Shown here: piece by piece, positions 8,220 to 18,000 of the stretch
How positions within the stretch are numbered: the first letter of the stretch is position 1
How the letters are laid out: the number at the start of each line of letters is the position of its first letter
Source: Bradyrhizobium jicamae
GTDB taxonomy: Bacteria; Pseudomonadota; Alphaproteobacteria; Rhizobiales; Xanthobacteraceae
NCBI RefSeq assembly: GCF_001440395.1
Contig: NZ_LLXZ01000009.1
Coordinates: 1 to 40,913 of the forward strand
Direction: 5' to 3'
DNA: 40,913 nucleotides
Program-made: the position numbers and the translations under genes
The notes under the pieces: generated by a model
What the model saw: the letters and a program-made list of their open reading frames with translations, nothing else
Told to the model about the DNA's origin: nothing
Databases searched by the model: none

Positions 8220-11186
8220 TTACGCGTCGCGCTGGGTCAGGAAGTCTATGCAAGTGCGCAGCCATTCGAGGTCTGGACCTGCAGGTACACCGGCGAACGC
8301 CGAGTTGTGGAATTCGCGCGCTGCAGCCTCTGCAAATTCGGCTGCCGCTCGCTGCGCCCACGGGATGCTCCCGCCGTCCGCGATGATCTGATGTAGCCTC
8401 AGCACTTCGCGCGGCAAACGTCGCTCGCGGGGCCGCGCCAGAAAGGTGCTAATCCACGCACGGTCAGTGGGATTCGCCCGGCCGAGGGCGTGCGCAAGCA
8501 GAAGCGTCCGTTTGCCTTCCCAGAGATCTCCATCGATCTCCTTGCCGTAACGCCCAATGTCGCCAACCAGGTTAAGAACATCGTCGGTGATCTGGAAAGC
8601 CAGTCCAAGCAGATAGCCAAACCGATCAAACCTACCAAGATTCTGGTCCTCGCCGTTGGCAACGAGTGCACCAATCCGCATGGGGTGAATAAAGCTGTAC
8701 CAGGCTGTTTTCTTGAGCACGAGCCGCAGATAATCGTCTGTCGTGACTGTGAGATCATTGTCTCGCACCCATCCTAGTTCGTTGGCCTGCCCCTCCAAGG
8801 TCTCGACGACCATGTGATCGACTTCGTCGAAGATGCGCAGTGCCGTCACCGGTCCGAGCCGCTCGCCGGTCTTGCGGAAAAGGCGCATAGCGAGTGCGTT
8901 CATGGAATCGCCGGTGTTCACGGCAATTGGAATCCCGGCGCGGCGATGCATCGTCGCAACGCCACGCCGCCAGTCGCTACCGTCTTCAATATCGTCATGC
9001 ACGAGAAATGCATTGTGCAGCATTTCCAGGCCGGCGGCGGCAGGAAACGCATCCTCCGCGCGGCCGCCCAGCGCTCTCGCGGTCGCGATGCAGAGGGCAG
9101 GACGAAGGCCCTTGCCTGACCGGCCCATGAAATCCGTCACGAGGCCATACAGGTGGCGCTGCGGTTCCCACGTCGGTACACCTTCTGTGAGCATATCGGC
9201 CAGCATGTCGCGATACCACACCAGGCGGTCCAGGAAGCCAGCCGGGCCTACGATCTCGCCGGCCAATGGCACAGTGTCCGCGACCTTGATCAACGCATCC
9301 TGCAGGGTGGGTACATCAACCAAGCGGCGCGCCATCGTCGCAGGGTCGACCGTAGCAAGCGCGCCGACATCATCCGCGGCAGCACTGTGCGGGTCGAGCG
9401 TGTCGGCGACGGCATGAGTGAACGGCGATACCTGCTCGAGCAGGAAGCTTGCCTGCTCCAGGAGCGGCGACGCACCGCGTAAGGCGTGAGCAGCTACCTG
9501 CGCGAGTGTAGCGTCCCACGGCAGGCCGGCCTGGTATCGCGCAGCATCGTGCAGCCGCCATGGCACGAGGATTTCAGGTTCGTGCAGCGGCCACAACTCA
9601 CAGCGGCTTCCGTCGAATTTCACTGCGTCAAGCAGCCCATTCACTGCGCGCCGAGCTGCCTCATTGGCTGCCTCCATCGTCGCGAGGTCGGTATGCGTGC
9701 GAACGTAGTCCGACGCCAGGAAAAGGTTTGGAATGGCGGTGGTCGCTTCGGGACGCAGAGCCCAGGTTTCGACGTGATTCACCAGCAGCGGCTCGGAATT
9801 CCGTAGCCAGCCCGGGCGTTCGGGATCGTTCTCAATGTTCGCGCTGAGGAACCACGAATGCAAATCCTCATCGCGCAGCACCTTATCACCGGCATCATTG
9901 AGCGAGCGCTTCAGTTGATTCCATGTCTCGCGCACCACTTCTTCACGCGAGCACTGCATGGCTGGGCGTCCGTCCGATCCCGGCGCCGTCCAATCGGAAA
10001 GATCGACCGAGAGGATGCCGTGCACATCGCTGTCTCGGAACAGCTCAGACGGCACATCACGCCAGAACTGAAGCTGCGAGATGCTCGTGAGCGCCCATTC
10101 GGTGTCGATGTGAATCACGTGCCCGTGCGCCGACGGCACCGCGCGGTGCAGATAGAACTGCACGCCGTTCATCCACTCCAGGTTCGGAGCCAGCGCGCGC
10201 AGGTTGGCGAGCGTCGGGTCGGCTGCCGCCAGGCGGTCGCTCACCAGCGGGGCGATGTCCTCGAGCGGGAGCGCCGCCACGTAGTGGTCACCATGCACCA
10301 CGATGCGCTGACCCTGCTGGCGAGCGACGACGCCGGTGATCCGTCCGTTCTCGTAAAGGATCTCCTCGACTAGCGCGTTCTTGACGTACCGCACCCCTCT
10401 CGACTCGAGATACGCAAGCCACGGATCGATCCAGACGAGATTCGTTGGCCCATCGAGCACGCGATCAGTCGATCCCGCGATCGGGTTCAGGATCGTCAGC
10501 ACCAGCTGCACAAAGATGTCACCGATAGTGCGCGCACTGGCCTTGCGCGCTTTGGACGCCACCAGCGAGCGCGTAATGCCGGTGGCGAGGAACTTCTGGT
10601 ATGACGCCGACCGCTGCTCGGCGTCGACGAACTCCCACCAGCTCGTGCGTTCGTATTCTGCGAGCCGGCGCTGGTGGCACGACGTGAGTATCTGCCAGAC
10701 GCGCGCGCCGAAGAATGCCAGATCGTCGGGAGTGAGGCCAGTGGAGTGTTCGAACAACAACAGGATGTCCCGCAACATGGTGCCGGCATCGCGGGGCGAG
10801 AGCGGAAAGCCCGCCGGTACGACGAACGGGGGCTCGTCGTATTGCGTGAACTCCAGTCGCGTGGTCGGCACCAGGTGATCTGCCACCTTGCTCCCGTCAA
10901 ACGACGGTATGCGGCGCATGGTCTCGACTACGTGCTTGTAGAAACCTGGGAAGAATCGAAACCCATGCTCGCCGGGCACCCGATGCTGGATCGGCGCCCC
11001 GGCGCCATCGGGGACCTGATGTCCGCTGAAGTCCTCGCCCTCGTGCATGACGGGAATGCTGCGGGCCTTGCCTCCCGCAATATCGCCGCTCTCGAGCACC
11101 ACAACATCAAGGCCGCGCTCGATCAACTCGTGCGCGGCACTCATGCCGGCGACACCGCCGCCCAAGACGATAACCTTAGTAGGCAT
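8220..11186 (-). CDS. FAD-dependent oxidoreductase fused to polyprenyl diphosphate synthase
   Basis: A 988-residue two-enzyme fusion. Residues 1 to about 560 are an amine-oxidase/phytoene-desaturase-like flavoprotein: the Rossmann motif GGGVAGMSAAHEL is at 9-21 and the C-terminal FAD-contact region (FLASDYVRTHTDLATMEAA) is at about 505-530. It resembles hydroxysqualene dehydroxylase or carotenoid desaturase relatives. Residues about 640-988 are a trans-polyprenyl diphosphate synthase: GKGLRP near 691-696, first aspartate motif DDIED near 730-734, FQITDD near 863-870 and a GKEIDGDLWEGKRTL segment near 880. All metal-binding aspartates for chain elongation are present. A linker of about 80 residues joins the domains. 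It is the last large gene of the minus-strand cluster. I infer that it makes and oxidises an isoprenoid; the product is unknown. Confidence 0.88.
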   Translation of the reverse strand: MPTKVIVLGGGVAGMSAAHELIERGLDVVVLESGDIAGGKARSIPVMHEGEDFSGHQVPDGAGAPIQHRVPGEHGFRFFPGFYKHVVETMRRIPSFDGSKVADHLVPTTRLEFTQYDEPPFVVPAGFPLSPRDAGTMLRDILLLFEHSTGLTPDDLAFFGARVWQILTSCHQRRLAEYERTSWWEFVDAEQRSASYQKFLATGITRSLVASKARKASARTIGDIFVQLVLTILNPIAGSTDRVLDGPTNLVWIDPWLAYLESRGVRYVKNALVEEILYENGRITGVVARQQGQRIVVHGDHYVAALPLEDIAPLVSDRLAAADPTLANLRALAPNLEWMNGVQFYLHRAVPSAHGHVIHIDTEWALTSISQLQFWRDVPSELFRDSDVHGILSVDLSDWTAPGSDGRPAMQCSREEVVRETWNQLKRSLNDAGDKVLRDEDLHSWFLSANIENDPERPGWLRNSEPLLVNHVETWALRPEATTAIPNLFLASDYVRTHTDLATMEAANEAARRAVNGLLDAVKFDGSRCELWPLHEPEILVPWRLHDAARYQAGLPWDATLAQVAAHALRGASPLLEQASFLLEQVSPFTHAVADTLDPHSAAADDVGALATVDPATMARRLVDVPTLQDALIKVADTVPLAGEIVGPAGFLDRLVWYRDMLADMLTEGVPTWEPQRHLYGLVTDFMGRSGKGLRPALCIATARALGGRAEDAFPAAAGLEMLHNAFLVHDDIEDGSDWRRGVATMHRRAGIPIAVNTGDSMNALAMRLFRKTGERLGPVTALRIFDEVDHMVVETLEGQANELGWVRDNDLTVTTDDYLRLVLKKTAWYSFIHPMRIGALVANGEDQNLGRFDRFGYLLGLAFQITDDVLNLVGDIGRYGKEIDGDLWEGKRTLLLAHALGRANPTDRAWISTFLARPRERRLPREVLRLHQIIADGGSIPWAQRAAAEFAEAAAREFHNSAFAGVPAGPDLEWLRTCIDFLTQRDA

Positions 11187-11358
11187 GCTTCACCGAGCCA
11201 TGACCACCTAGCCCGACTTTTAGCCGATTTTGGAGGCGTCACCGAGCACGCGGGACGCGATACATCGGATCATTCTCGACGATCTCACGAGCACTTTCAA
11301 GCATGAGCTTCATTCGCCCCAAATTGCTAAACGTACGCCAGCGGCCATCTGTATTTGA

Positions 11359-11589
11359 CTAGTAGAAAAGCTCGAAGCGATCCGTATCCGGAATTGGGCG
11401 TAGCCGTGCGATCGGATCTGAAGTGCGGCGGTCAACTATCACATAAGCGCCGCTTCGCTGCGATTTTCGTGCCTTTTCCAGGTTTCGCTGTGCCGATCTG
11501 GCCCGCACCTTTGGCCATGACAAGTCGCATCGATCAGGCGTGCTTCCCGGCACACCTCTCTCGCGAAGCGTGTTGACAATGTCCGTCAA
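11359..11589 (-). CDS. Small hypothetical protein
   Basis: A 76-residue basic protein with an apparent TTG start. Its C-terminal half (YVIVDRRTSDPIARLRPIPD and then DRFELFY) looks like a small beta-rich domain seen in alphaproteobacterial hypothetical proteins ending in aromatic residues. The N-terminal half is rich in arginine and serine. It sits between the fusion gene and the next small gene on the same strand. No strong ribosome site is visible, so the start is uncertain. Confidence 0.45.
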   Translation of the reverse strand: MTDIVNTLRERGVPGSTPDRCDLSWPKVRARSAQRNLEKARKSQRSGAYVIVDRRTSDPIARLRPIPDTDRFELFY

Positions 11590-11782
11590 AACCTACGCGC
11601 AGAATCTCGTTGCGGCATCACGCTGGAAACAGCCGATGCACAGTTTTGTAGTTCGGACAGATTTGCGCTTGGGAATTTTGAAATAGATTCTGGTCATTTT
11701 GTCGCCTTTTGCTTTTGATGGCCGCGACGGCGTCGACGAATCCCTCCTTGATTACGCCTTCGGCGAGTTTGCCGATTGGCCT

Positions 11783-12205
11783 TCACCGTTTCTTGGCTGC
11801 GGCTTCCTCGGCCTCGATCTTCTCAAGCTGAGCCTTTGCCAGGTCCGCGTAGAACCCCTCGGGATGCCGTTTCAAAAACGCGTTGAGCGCGGACTTGGTA
11901 CCGATCTTCAGCGTGAGCTCAAGGTCGGCCTGCGGATTGGTCGGAGGGGCAGCGGGTTTGGGGTCTGGCACAAGCTGAGGGAATTCTTTTGCTTTCTGAT
12001 CATATATGAGCTCAGCCAGGGTCTTCCCCTCCTCGTCCATAAAGGCAATGAAAAATGGACCGTCACCGACGTCGGTCGGCACTTCCACAGTTATTCTGTT
12101 ATTTTTCGGGTTCACGACGATTGGCTCCCCCCCGAAGATCCTCACTTTTTTGATTTGTCCAATTATCTCAGGTCTCAAACCTTCAAGGTTGATTTCGATT
12201 GGCAT
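11783..12205 (-). CDS. Hypothetical protein of the encapsulin cluster
   Basis: A 140-residue protein with a clear AGGAGC ribosome site (12214-12219) before its ATG. The first 65 residues form a predicted small beta domain (IKKVRIFGGEPIVVNPKNN, then GPFFIAFMDEEGKTLAELIY). A proline-rich linker follows (about 75-92), then a helical C-terminus with ALNAFLKRHPEGFYADLAKA, which resembles the single TPR-like repeat found at the end of many caspase-type and periplasmic proteins. It ends in an alanine/lysine-rich charged tail. It lies about 130 bases downstream of the shell gene and is probably cotranscribed. A role as shell accessory or cargo adaptor is only a guess. Confidence 0.7.
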   Translation of the reverse strand: MPIEINLEGLRPEIIGQIKKVRIFGGEPIVVNPKNNRITVEVPTDVGDGPFFIAFMDEEGKTLAELIYDQKAKEFPQLVPDPKPAAPPTNPQADLELTLKIGTKSALNAFLKRHPEGFYADLAKAQLEKIEAEEAAAKKR

Positions 12206-12333
12206 TTGTATTTGCTCCTAGCTTTGTAGCGAGGTGAAGTAGCGACCATCATGCGGGTGAGCTTGGCCCCGAGACATTTGTCCGTACACGCCGCGATCAC
12301 CGGAGATGTCAAAGCTACAGTTGCCCCGAAGTC

Positions 12334-13290
12334 TCATGGCACCCCCCACATGAGCAGCCGCATGATTGCTTCGGGTTCCTTGATGCGAAGCGCCATCTTC
12401 TCGCACACACGGAAGACGAAAAGCGGGTCGGCTGTGACCTGCAGGAACTGGACGCATACGTCTGTGGCGATGACTAGCTCGACTGGCTCGCCGCCAAGTG
12501 CCACAACCACGCCGGCCGCAATGCCGGGAAGGACGTTGTTAAGCGTGGACGAGCGGAGCAGCGGACCGCCGCCCAGGAACGGGAGGATGCGATCTTGCGG
12601 CAATACAAGAGCCGGCGTTGGAGTCTGAGCGACAAGAAACAGCTCCTGGTCAAGCACCACCGCGAACGGTCCGAATTGGCCCTGCGCTTCCAGGCGGCCA
12701 ATGGCCTCGGATATCATTTCCACCAGCCGCGCGTCTCTGTTTGGGGCCGGCAGCCATGGCCTAGTAACCCACTGCGCGGGTCCCCAAAGTCCATTGCTTA
12801 CCTCCCCGCCGGTGATTTCCCAGACCGTTAGCGGGGCCGGTGGGCCGACCGCTATAGGGGGGGCAAAGCTACCCGGGATGAATGGGTTTGGCACCAATCC
12901 CCTGAAGACGACGGCGTCCTCAAGACGAGCCAGTACGTTGGCAGCGCGCCGGAATAAGGCTAGCACGCTGGTCATCTCCGGATCGGCCATCTGCGCACCG
13001 CGCACGGGCACTCTTACCTGTAACGTCGCCAACTGGATGACATGCCTGTCCTGGATACCTAATCTTATCGGCAGCGGAAAAGGTGGCGGAAAAGGTGGCG
13101 GAAAAGGTGCCGGAACAGCCTGGTACTGGATATCTTCCCGCCTCACGAAGTCGGTATCCCCGGGCAGCGGTCCAAGCAATGGAAGGAACGTCGCCGCGAT
13201 CCGTGCGCGGTTAGCTTCCTCTTGAACGACTTTGTTGACTCGAGCCCACTGCTCGTCGGTCCACGGCACTTGCGGGTTATCGGTTGTCAT
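12334..13290 (-). CDS. Encapsulin-type nanocompartment shell protein (HK97 fold, Linocin_M18-like)
   Basis: A 318-residue protein. The C-terminal 110 residues carry the encapsulin signature: FGPFAVVLDQELFLVAQ, then ILPFLGGGPLLRSSTL, GVVVALGGEPVELVIATD, and finally FRVCEKMALRIKEPEAI, which corresponds to the F-x-V-x-E-x-F-x-x-R-x-x-x-P-E-A segment closing the A-domain of family 1 shells. The N-terminus (WTDEQWARVNKVVQEEANRA) fits the N-terminal helix of that family. It is longer than typical 265-280-residue shells because of a proline-rich insertion around residues 60-72. The start at 13288-13290 is chosen because AGGGGGG lies 8-9 bases upstream (13299-13305); a start nine codons earlier exists. 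Encapsulins self-assemble into icosahedral protein shells that enclose cargo enzymes. No phage genes are nearby, arguing against a capsid. Confidence 0.85.
   Translation of the reverse strand: MTTDNPQVPWTDEQWARVNKVVQEEANRARIAATFLPLLGPLPGDTDFVRREDIQYQAVPAPFPPPFPPPFPLPIRLGIQDRHVIQLATLQVRVPVRGAQMADPEMTSVLALFRRAANVLARLEDAVVFRGLVPNPFIPGSFAPPIAVGPPAPLTVWEITGGEVSNGLWGPAQWVTRPWLPAPNRDARLVEMISEAIGRLEAQGQFGPFAVVLDQELFLVAQTPTPALVLPQDRILPFLGGGPLLRSSTLNNVLPGIAAGVVVALGGEPVELVIATDVCVQFLQVTADPLFVFRVCEKMALRIKEPEAIMRLLMWGVP
13074..13109 (-). repeat. Three 12-base tandem units inside the shell gene
   Basis: Three perfect copies of gcggaaaaggtg on the plus strand encode a repeated Pro-Pro-Phe-Pro stretch in the shell protein. 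Such an array can expand or contract by slippage and so vary the length of the insertion. Confidence 0.85.
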
Positions 13291-13419
13291 CTCAGAGGCC
13301 CCCCTAGTTCGATACATCGGGAATGAGATGCCGTTTGTGCTTGCGCACGAACGAATGCCAATATCTTGAGCTTAAAGCACCGTTGGTGCGCCTCCACAAG
13401 TGCGGCTCCGGACGAGTCC

Positions 13420-14496
13420 TCACTCTACATGTTTTGCCGCCCCCACTGTTACGACGTATATGTCGTACGAGGCGCGAAACGTCTTCATGTCCACCCTGCC
13501 CACGCCAATACACTGGGCGCGGTTGAGCCAAGCTAGCTCTTTGTCATCGGTCGCGTAGGTCGGCGCAAGAACGAACGGCGGCAGTATACCGAAGTCGCCG
13601 CTGATTGCACGTGCGTAGCCGGCCGCACCCAGGTCAAGGATGCCGTCATACAAGCAGTCGATCCGCGCACCAGACCGCGTCTGCAGACACTCCGTCACGT
13701 TGACTATTGCAACACCGTCCTTCCGGATGCGCAGCCAGCTGGTCCCACCGGGCCGGACGACCCCCTCGAAGCGCGGCCCAACGAAGCGTCCTTCCGTGAC
13801 GTGCAAGTTGATCCGCAGTCCATCCGGCATAACGCCTATCACCTCCTTACGGACGGCCACCGTGCCGGCCCAGAGGAACGTGGTATCCCAGTCCCAGCGG
13901 GGCTCGCCTGCAGATAGAGCAGCGGCCGGTGCCGCTCCGCAACCCACTTGATACCGGGGACATTCGGCGGACTCCCGAAGGCGCGGAGAGATCGGCTGGC
14001 CGGCAAAGCGAAGCACCGGCAGAAACTCCACCGTTCCGCCGGATTGGCCCGGCAGGAGCGCCCGAAATACCCGCCCGTTCGCACCGTGGACGCGCGGCGC
14101 GGATTGCCCGATTGCCTGGCGGACCGGGCCTCCGTTCACCCGGTACTCCACCGTGACAGCGTGACCCGGCCGCACTGGAGAGAGCGCTACCGTGACCGAT
14201 GCTGGGGTTCCGGGAGAAATCAGCGCGGGGGGCACGGGCGTATCCGCCTCACCCCATCGCAGCTCCGAGCCGTCCCGTGCGCGCTGCATCGAAGGCATGC
14301 ATGCTGCCGTAGCTGGAGCTTCATCCGTTTGCAGCGTCAGGGAAGGCGCCGGAAGAAACGGGTCACGCGCCGGAGCCGGTGAGGGTTTTGCCGCAGCTTC
14401 CGCGAAAACGCACGGCCGCTTATTGACGAATTCGCACGACGGGGAGTTCACCGGATGCTCCGAGGCGTGAGATCGAGACCCCGGCGCGCCCGCCAT
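13420..14496 (-). CDS. DUF3237 protein with N-terminal Ig-like domain, encapsulin cluster
   Basis: A 358-residue protein. After a poorly conserved first 80 residues, positions about 85-190 look like a beta-sandwich (ASVTVALSPVRPGHAVTVEY). Residues about 205-350 are a DUF3237 domain: LRINLHVTEGRFVGPRFEG, GTSWLRIRKDGVAIVNV, and LAWLNRAQCIGVGRVDM. DUF3237 is a small beta-barrel family of unknown activity. A closely similar copy is embedded in the neighbouring P450 fusion, so the two probably recognise the same partner or ligand. The true start may be downstream of the annotated ATG. It lies 130 bases upstream of the shell gene on the same strand. It has no obvious canonical cargo-loading peptide. 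Confidence 0.8.
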   Translation of the reverse strand: MAGAPGSRSHASEHPVNSPSCEFVNKRPCVFAEAAAKPSPAPARDPFLPAPSLTLQTDEAPATAACMPSMQRARDGSELRWGEADTPVPPALISPGTPASVTVALSPVRPGHAVTVEYRVNGGPVRQAIGQSAPRVHGANGRVFRALLPGQSGGTVEFLPVLRFAGQPISPRLRESAECPRYQVGCGAAPAAALSAGEPRWDWDTTFLWAGTVAVRKEVIGVMPDGLRINLHVTEGRFVGPRFEGVVRPGGTSWLRIRKDGVAIVNVTECLQTRSGARIDCLYDGILDLGAAGYARAISGDFGILPPFVLAPTYATDDKELAWLNRAQCIGVGRVDMKTFRASYDIYVVTVGAAKHVE

Positions 14497-14558
14497 GCTT
14501 CGTCTTCCTCGGCGAGGATTTCGAGTGCGCGCGCGATGAGATCGCCGGGATCGGTCAT
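14448..14558 (-). CDS. Possible small protein overlapping the DUF3237 gene
   Basis: A 36-residue frame beginning MTDPGDLIARALEI and ending GLDLTPRSIR. It reads like one amphipathic acidic helix with a short basic tail and overlaps the start of the DUF3237 gene by 49 bases. The frame stays open further upstream to 14786, but that part is low complexity. The terminal LTPRSIR faintly resembles the Leu-x-x-x-Ser-(Leu/Ile)-Arg pattern of family 1 cargo-loading peptides. No good ribosome site is seen, so existence is uncertain. Confidence 0.35.
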   Translation of the reverse strand: MTDPGDLIARALEILAEEDEAWRARRGLDLTPRSIR

Positions 14559-15004
14559 TAGGAGGGGCGCCTGGCGCACCGAGGAGTCTCCCAAGCGCGC
14601 AGCGCTTTGGGGTGCTGATTGAAGCGCGTCAAAGGGTTCGGAAAGAAGGCCGCGCTTTTGGACCGCCCCGGTTTGGACGCCAGCCGCACCGGCAAAACCC
14701 GGTAAACGCGACAGTAGCGGCGCCCCCGGGGAAGGGAGCCCCGAGTCCCCGACCGCGCTTTTCGATCCATAGCATTTGCCTGGCATTTGCTCGACCGACT
14801 TCGCATTCTGCTGCTATCTGAAGCCTACACTAAACTGCGTGTACAAAACAGGGGCACCATGCAAGCTGCTGCCGACCGGGACCTGGGGGATCTCCCTCTC
14901 GGCCCGCCTGTGCGGCATCAACACGGGACCGGCGCGTTACCGCGCCATGCCAGCGCCGGCCCCGCTTACGACGGCGAAAAACCGCTTGCCAGCGGCGCGA
15001 TGCC

Positions 15005-18000
15005 CTATCGCAAAGGGAATCTGTTGAACCCGATATCGTCTTGGATCACTGCGTCCAGTCCGACTGGTACGCGAGCAGGATTCGCCAGATCAAGCTTCCG
15101 AAACACGATCTTGTCGCGCCAGACCTTTCGCAAAAAATCCTCAAATACGAGAATTGTCAGTCGTTCACCTGCACATCGTCGGTATCCAAAGCCGAACGGA
15201 GCAAAACCGGCATAGTCACAAACCGGGTAGCTTCGTTCGTCCGCAACGACAAATAAGGTGCCGAAGCCGCTATTTTTAATACGGGCGTTTCGTCCGTCCT
15301 TGACCTTGAAACTGGTGATGTCAAACGGGCACCGTGCCAGGCCGATTTGCCGACATTTGTCATCGTTGATCTGCGCGCTGGTCGGGACGCGGAGATACCG
15401 TTGCGGATCGAACGTATTTGGATCCGTCCAGTGAATCGAATCCAGGCTGGTGCTGGTATGCGGCGTGGATACATAGCTGTCCCGTTCAAACGGTAGGCCG
15501 ACCTTTTGCTGCAGAGCTCCCCCGTGGACGCTTGATCTCGCATCATGGATTGTGGAGACGCTGCCACCGTTCGGTGAAATCACGCGGAACAATTCCATTA
15601 CGAATAGCTCAAGTGGCGAGAAAGGTGCGCCCCCGGCAGTGTCGAAATTTCCGCTCATTGTCTTCTGAAATGACGCTCGCACGGCCTGATCGCCGCCGTC
15701 TTCCGACAAGAGCGACATGACCCGGAAAATCGCATTGCCCCATTGGCTCAGCGCGACGAAATCGTGGAGGCACTCAACGACCATGTCCTTCTTGCTGAAA
15801 TGACCGCTGTCCTGGGCATTCTTCAGCCAATGCCAGGCCATAGTTCTCTCGGGATTTTTGGTTTTTCCCGATTGGATATCGCTGATGCGTTCACCGATCC
15901 ATGATTTGAGAAAATCCTGAAGCTCACGAACCTTCATGTAGTTGTGGTAGGTAATTGGCAGCAAGGGATCCCGATACGCAAAGACCGTATTGAACGCCTC
16001 TCCGATTTCACGAACCTCACGGGGAATATCGCTGCCAACAAGTCCGAGGTGAAGGTCCCAATAGAGGTCGAAATAGTGGTCGAGGTAATGCCGCATAAAT
16101 GGCCTGTCAGCGAATTTCTGATCCAAGAGCTTGTCAAAAAAAGCTGTAACTTTGGCGCGGTACATCGGCTTATAGAGATCGGGCGTCACCGCCGAAAAAT
16201 AGATTCGCTTGCGAAGATTGTTCTCGCCCCGCTTTTCGAGACCTTGCAGAAAAACCATCACGCCCTCCTCAGGCGTCGGTTTCCAGTCACGATAGATCAG
16301 GCCAAAAACATCATGAGGTAGCGCATTCTCCTTACTGAAATTAGGGTCAATCATTGGCAACAGCGGCCGCTCCCCTTCGTAAATGTTCGTCAGGAAGAAA
16401 GGTATGACGACTTTCTCGACGTAGTTCGGATCGAAATTGGCAGGAATCGCGGTGCGAAAACGTTCAATCGCGGTGATGATCTGCTCCGGTATCGGTGACT
16501 GTGCTGCCGCGCTGGACGCCTCTTGTGCTCGCTCCCCCACTCGCACCCCGTATATGTCAAACTCAGCGCGGAGTGCGGTCATGTCCACCCTGCCCACGCC
16601 GATGCACTGGACCCGGTTGAGCCATTCGAGCCTTGGATCCGCAGTCTCATACGTCGGTGTGACCACGGCGGGGATTTGCCGATCATACTCGTCGCGCAGC
16701 GCCCGAGCGTAGCCGTCGGGACCAAAATCGGCGACCCCGCTGTAAGCGCCGTACACGCGAACACGTTCCCGCGTCTCGAAACACGCCCGGACGTTGACGA
16801 TCGCAATCCCATCCGGGCGGATATGCATCCAGTCCGCCGCGCCGGGTAACACGACTGCATCGTGACCCGGCCCAACGAAGGTCCCTTCCGTGATGTGCCA
16901 ATTGACCCGGAGGCCGTCGGACATTGGGCCGACCAAATCTTTGCGGAGCGCCACCTTCAATGATCCGAGGAAGCTCGTATTCCAAGGCAAGCGGGATGGA
17001 GGAGAGGCGGCTTCTCCAGATGCCCTCGAACGAGGGCGCGAGCCGGCGTTCGCCGTTCCCGCGCACGCGGCCGAACTGTCGCGGGCGTAACGCTGCGTCT
17101 GATCCGAAAGGCCGGTGATCACCCCGCGCACCTTAGGGAAAAAGCCCAGCACTTTGGGCGTGAAGCCCCATGCGAGAAGGGTCCGACCTTCTTCCGAGCT
17201 CCGGTCGAAGAGCAAAGACCCTGGCATCACCGGCTGCAGCAGAGGGGCGACATCGCTTCGCCACTGCCAGCAAACGACCGCCCCCTGTCCGATGCGCGCG
17301 ACCGCCGGGTAGACGCATTCGGTACCGCGCGGAAGCGCCTGCAGCGTGATGCCGGCTGTTTTGGCCGCCTGTGCTACCACGGACCCGTATGCCGTCGGAT
17401 CCGTGGCAAGCTCCAGGTCTCCCTGGACGACGCCACGTCTGTGCTGGTCTTTGATCGACAAGTGCAGCCGGCGCCCGTTGCACGCCATGTCGATGATCCC
17501 GGGCCGTTTGTCGGTACCCATGCGCTCGCGGCCAACGTCGATCGCAACCTGGGTTGTATCGAGCAATCGGAACATGTACATCCGCGCTTCGTTCTCGTAT
17601 ACCGCTGTTGCGGGATCGAACGATCCATCAAGCATCACAAGCACGCTCGATGCGCCGTTGGAGGCCGCCCTCAGGGACGCCTGGCTTTCGGGAGCGTTGT
17701 CCGCCACGGCAGCAACCACTATGAACATGGCGGCATACGGCCGGATCGAGGTGTCGGTGAACTTGTTCGACCAGAGCTGTGCGATAGCCGCTTGCCTGCC
17801 GTCCGCGTACTTCAACGTCATCGGCCTGTAGCCGCTGCCGGCCAATGCGGCATTCACCAGAGGGACATTGGAGCACTCGCCGTAGAGGTGCACCATTTGA
17901 CCGTTATAGTACTGAAGCTCATTCAGCACGACTGCGCCGCTGGTGGTTGTATAGGTCTTGCCCGTGATGATGTACTTGTCGAAGAGTGGTTCGTACCGCT

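Noticed and set aside
12334..13290. Prophage major capsid protein (HK97 fold)
   Set aside because: No portal, protease, terminase or tail genes nearby, and the C-terminal sequence has the encapsulin pattern. Neighbours are metabolic enzymes.
14787..15215. 142-codon plus-strand open frame antisense to the P450 end
   Set aside because: Its right half is exactly antisense to the conserved P450 heme region, and the remainder has no family likeness.
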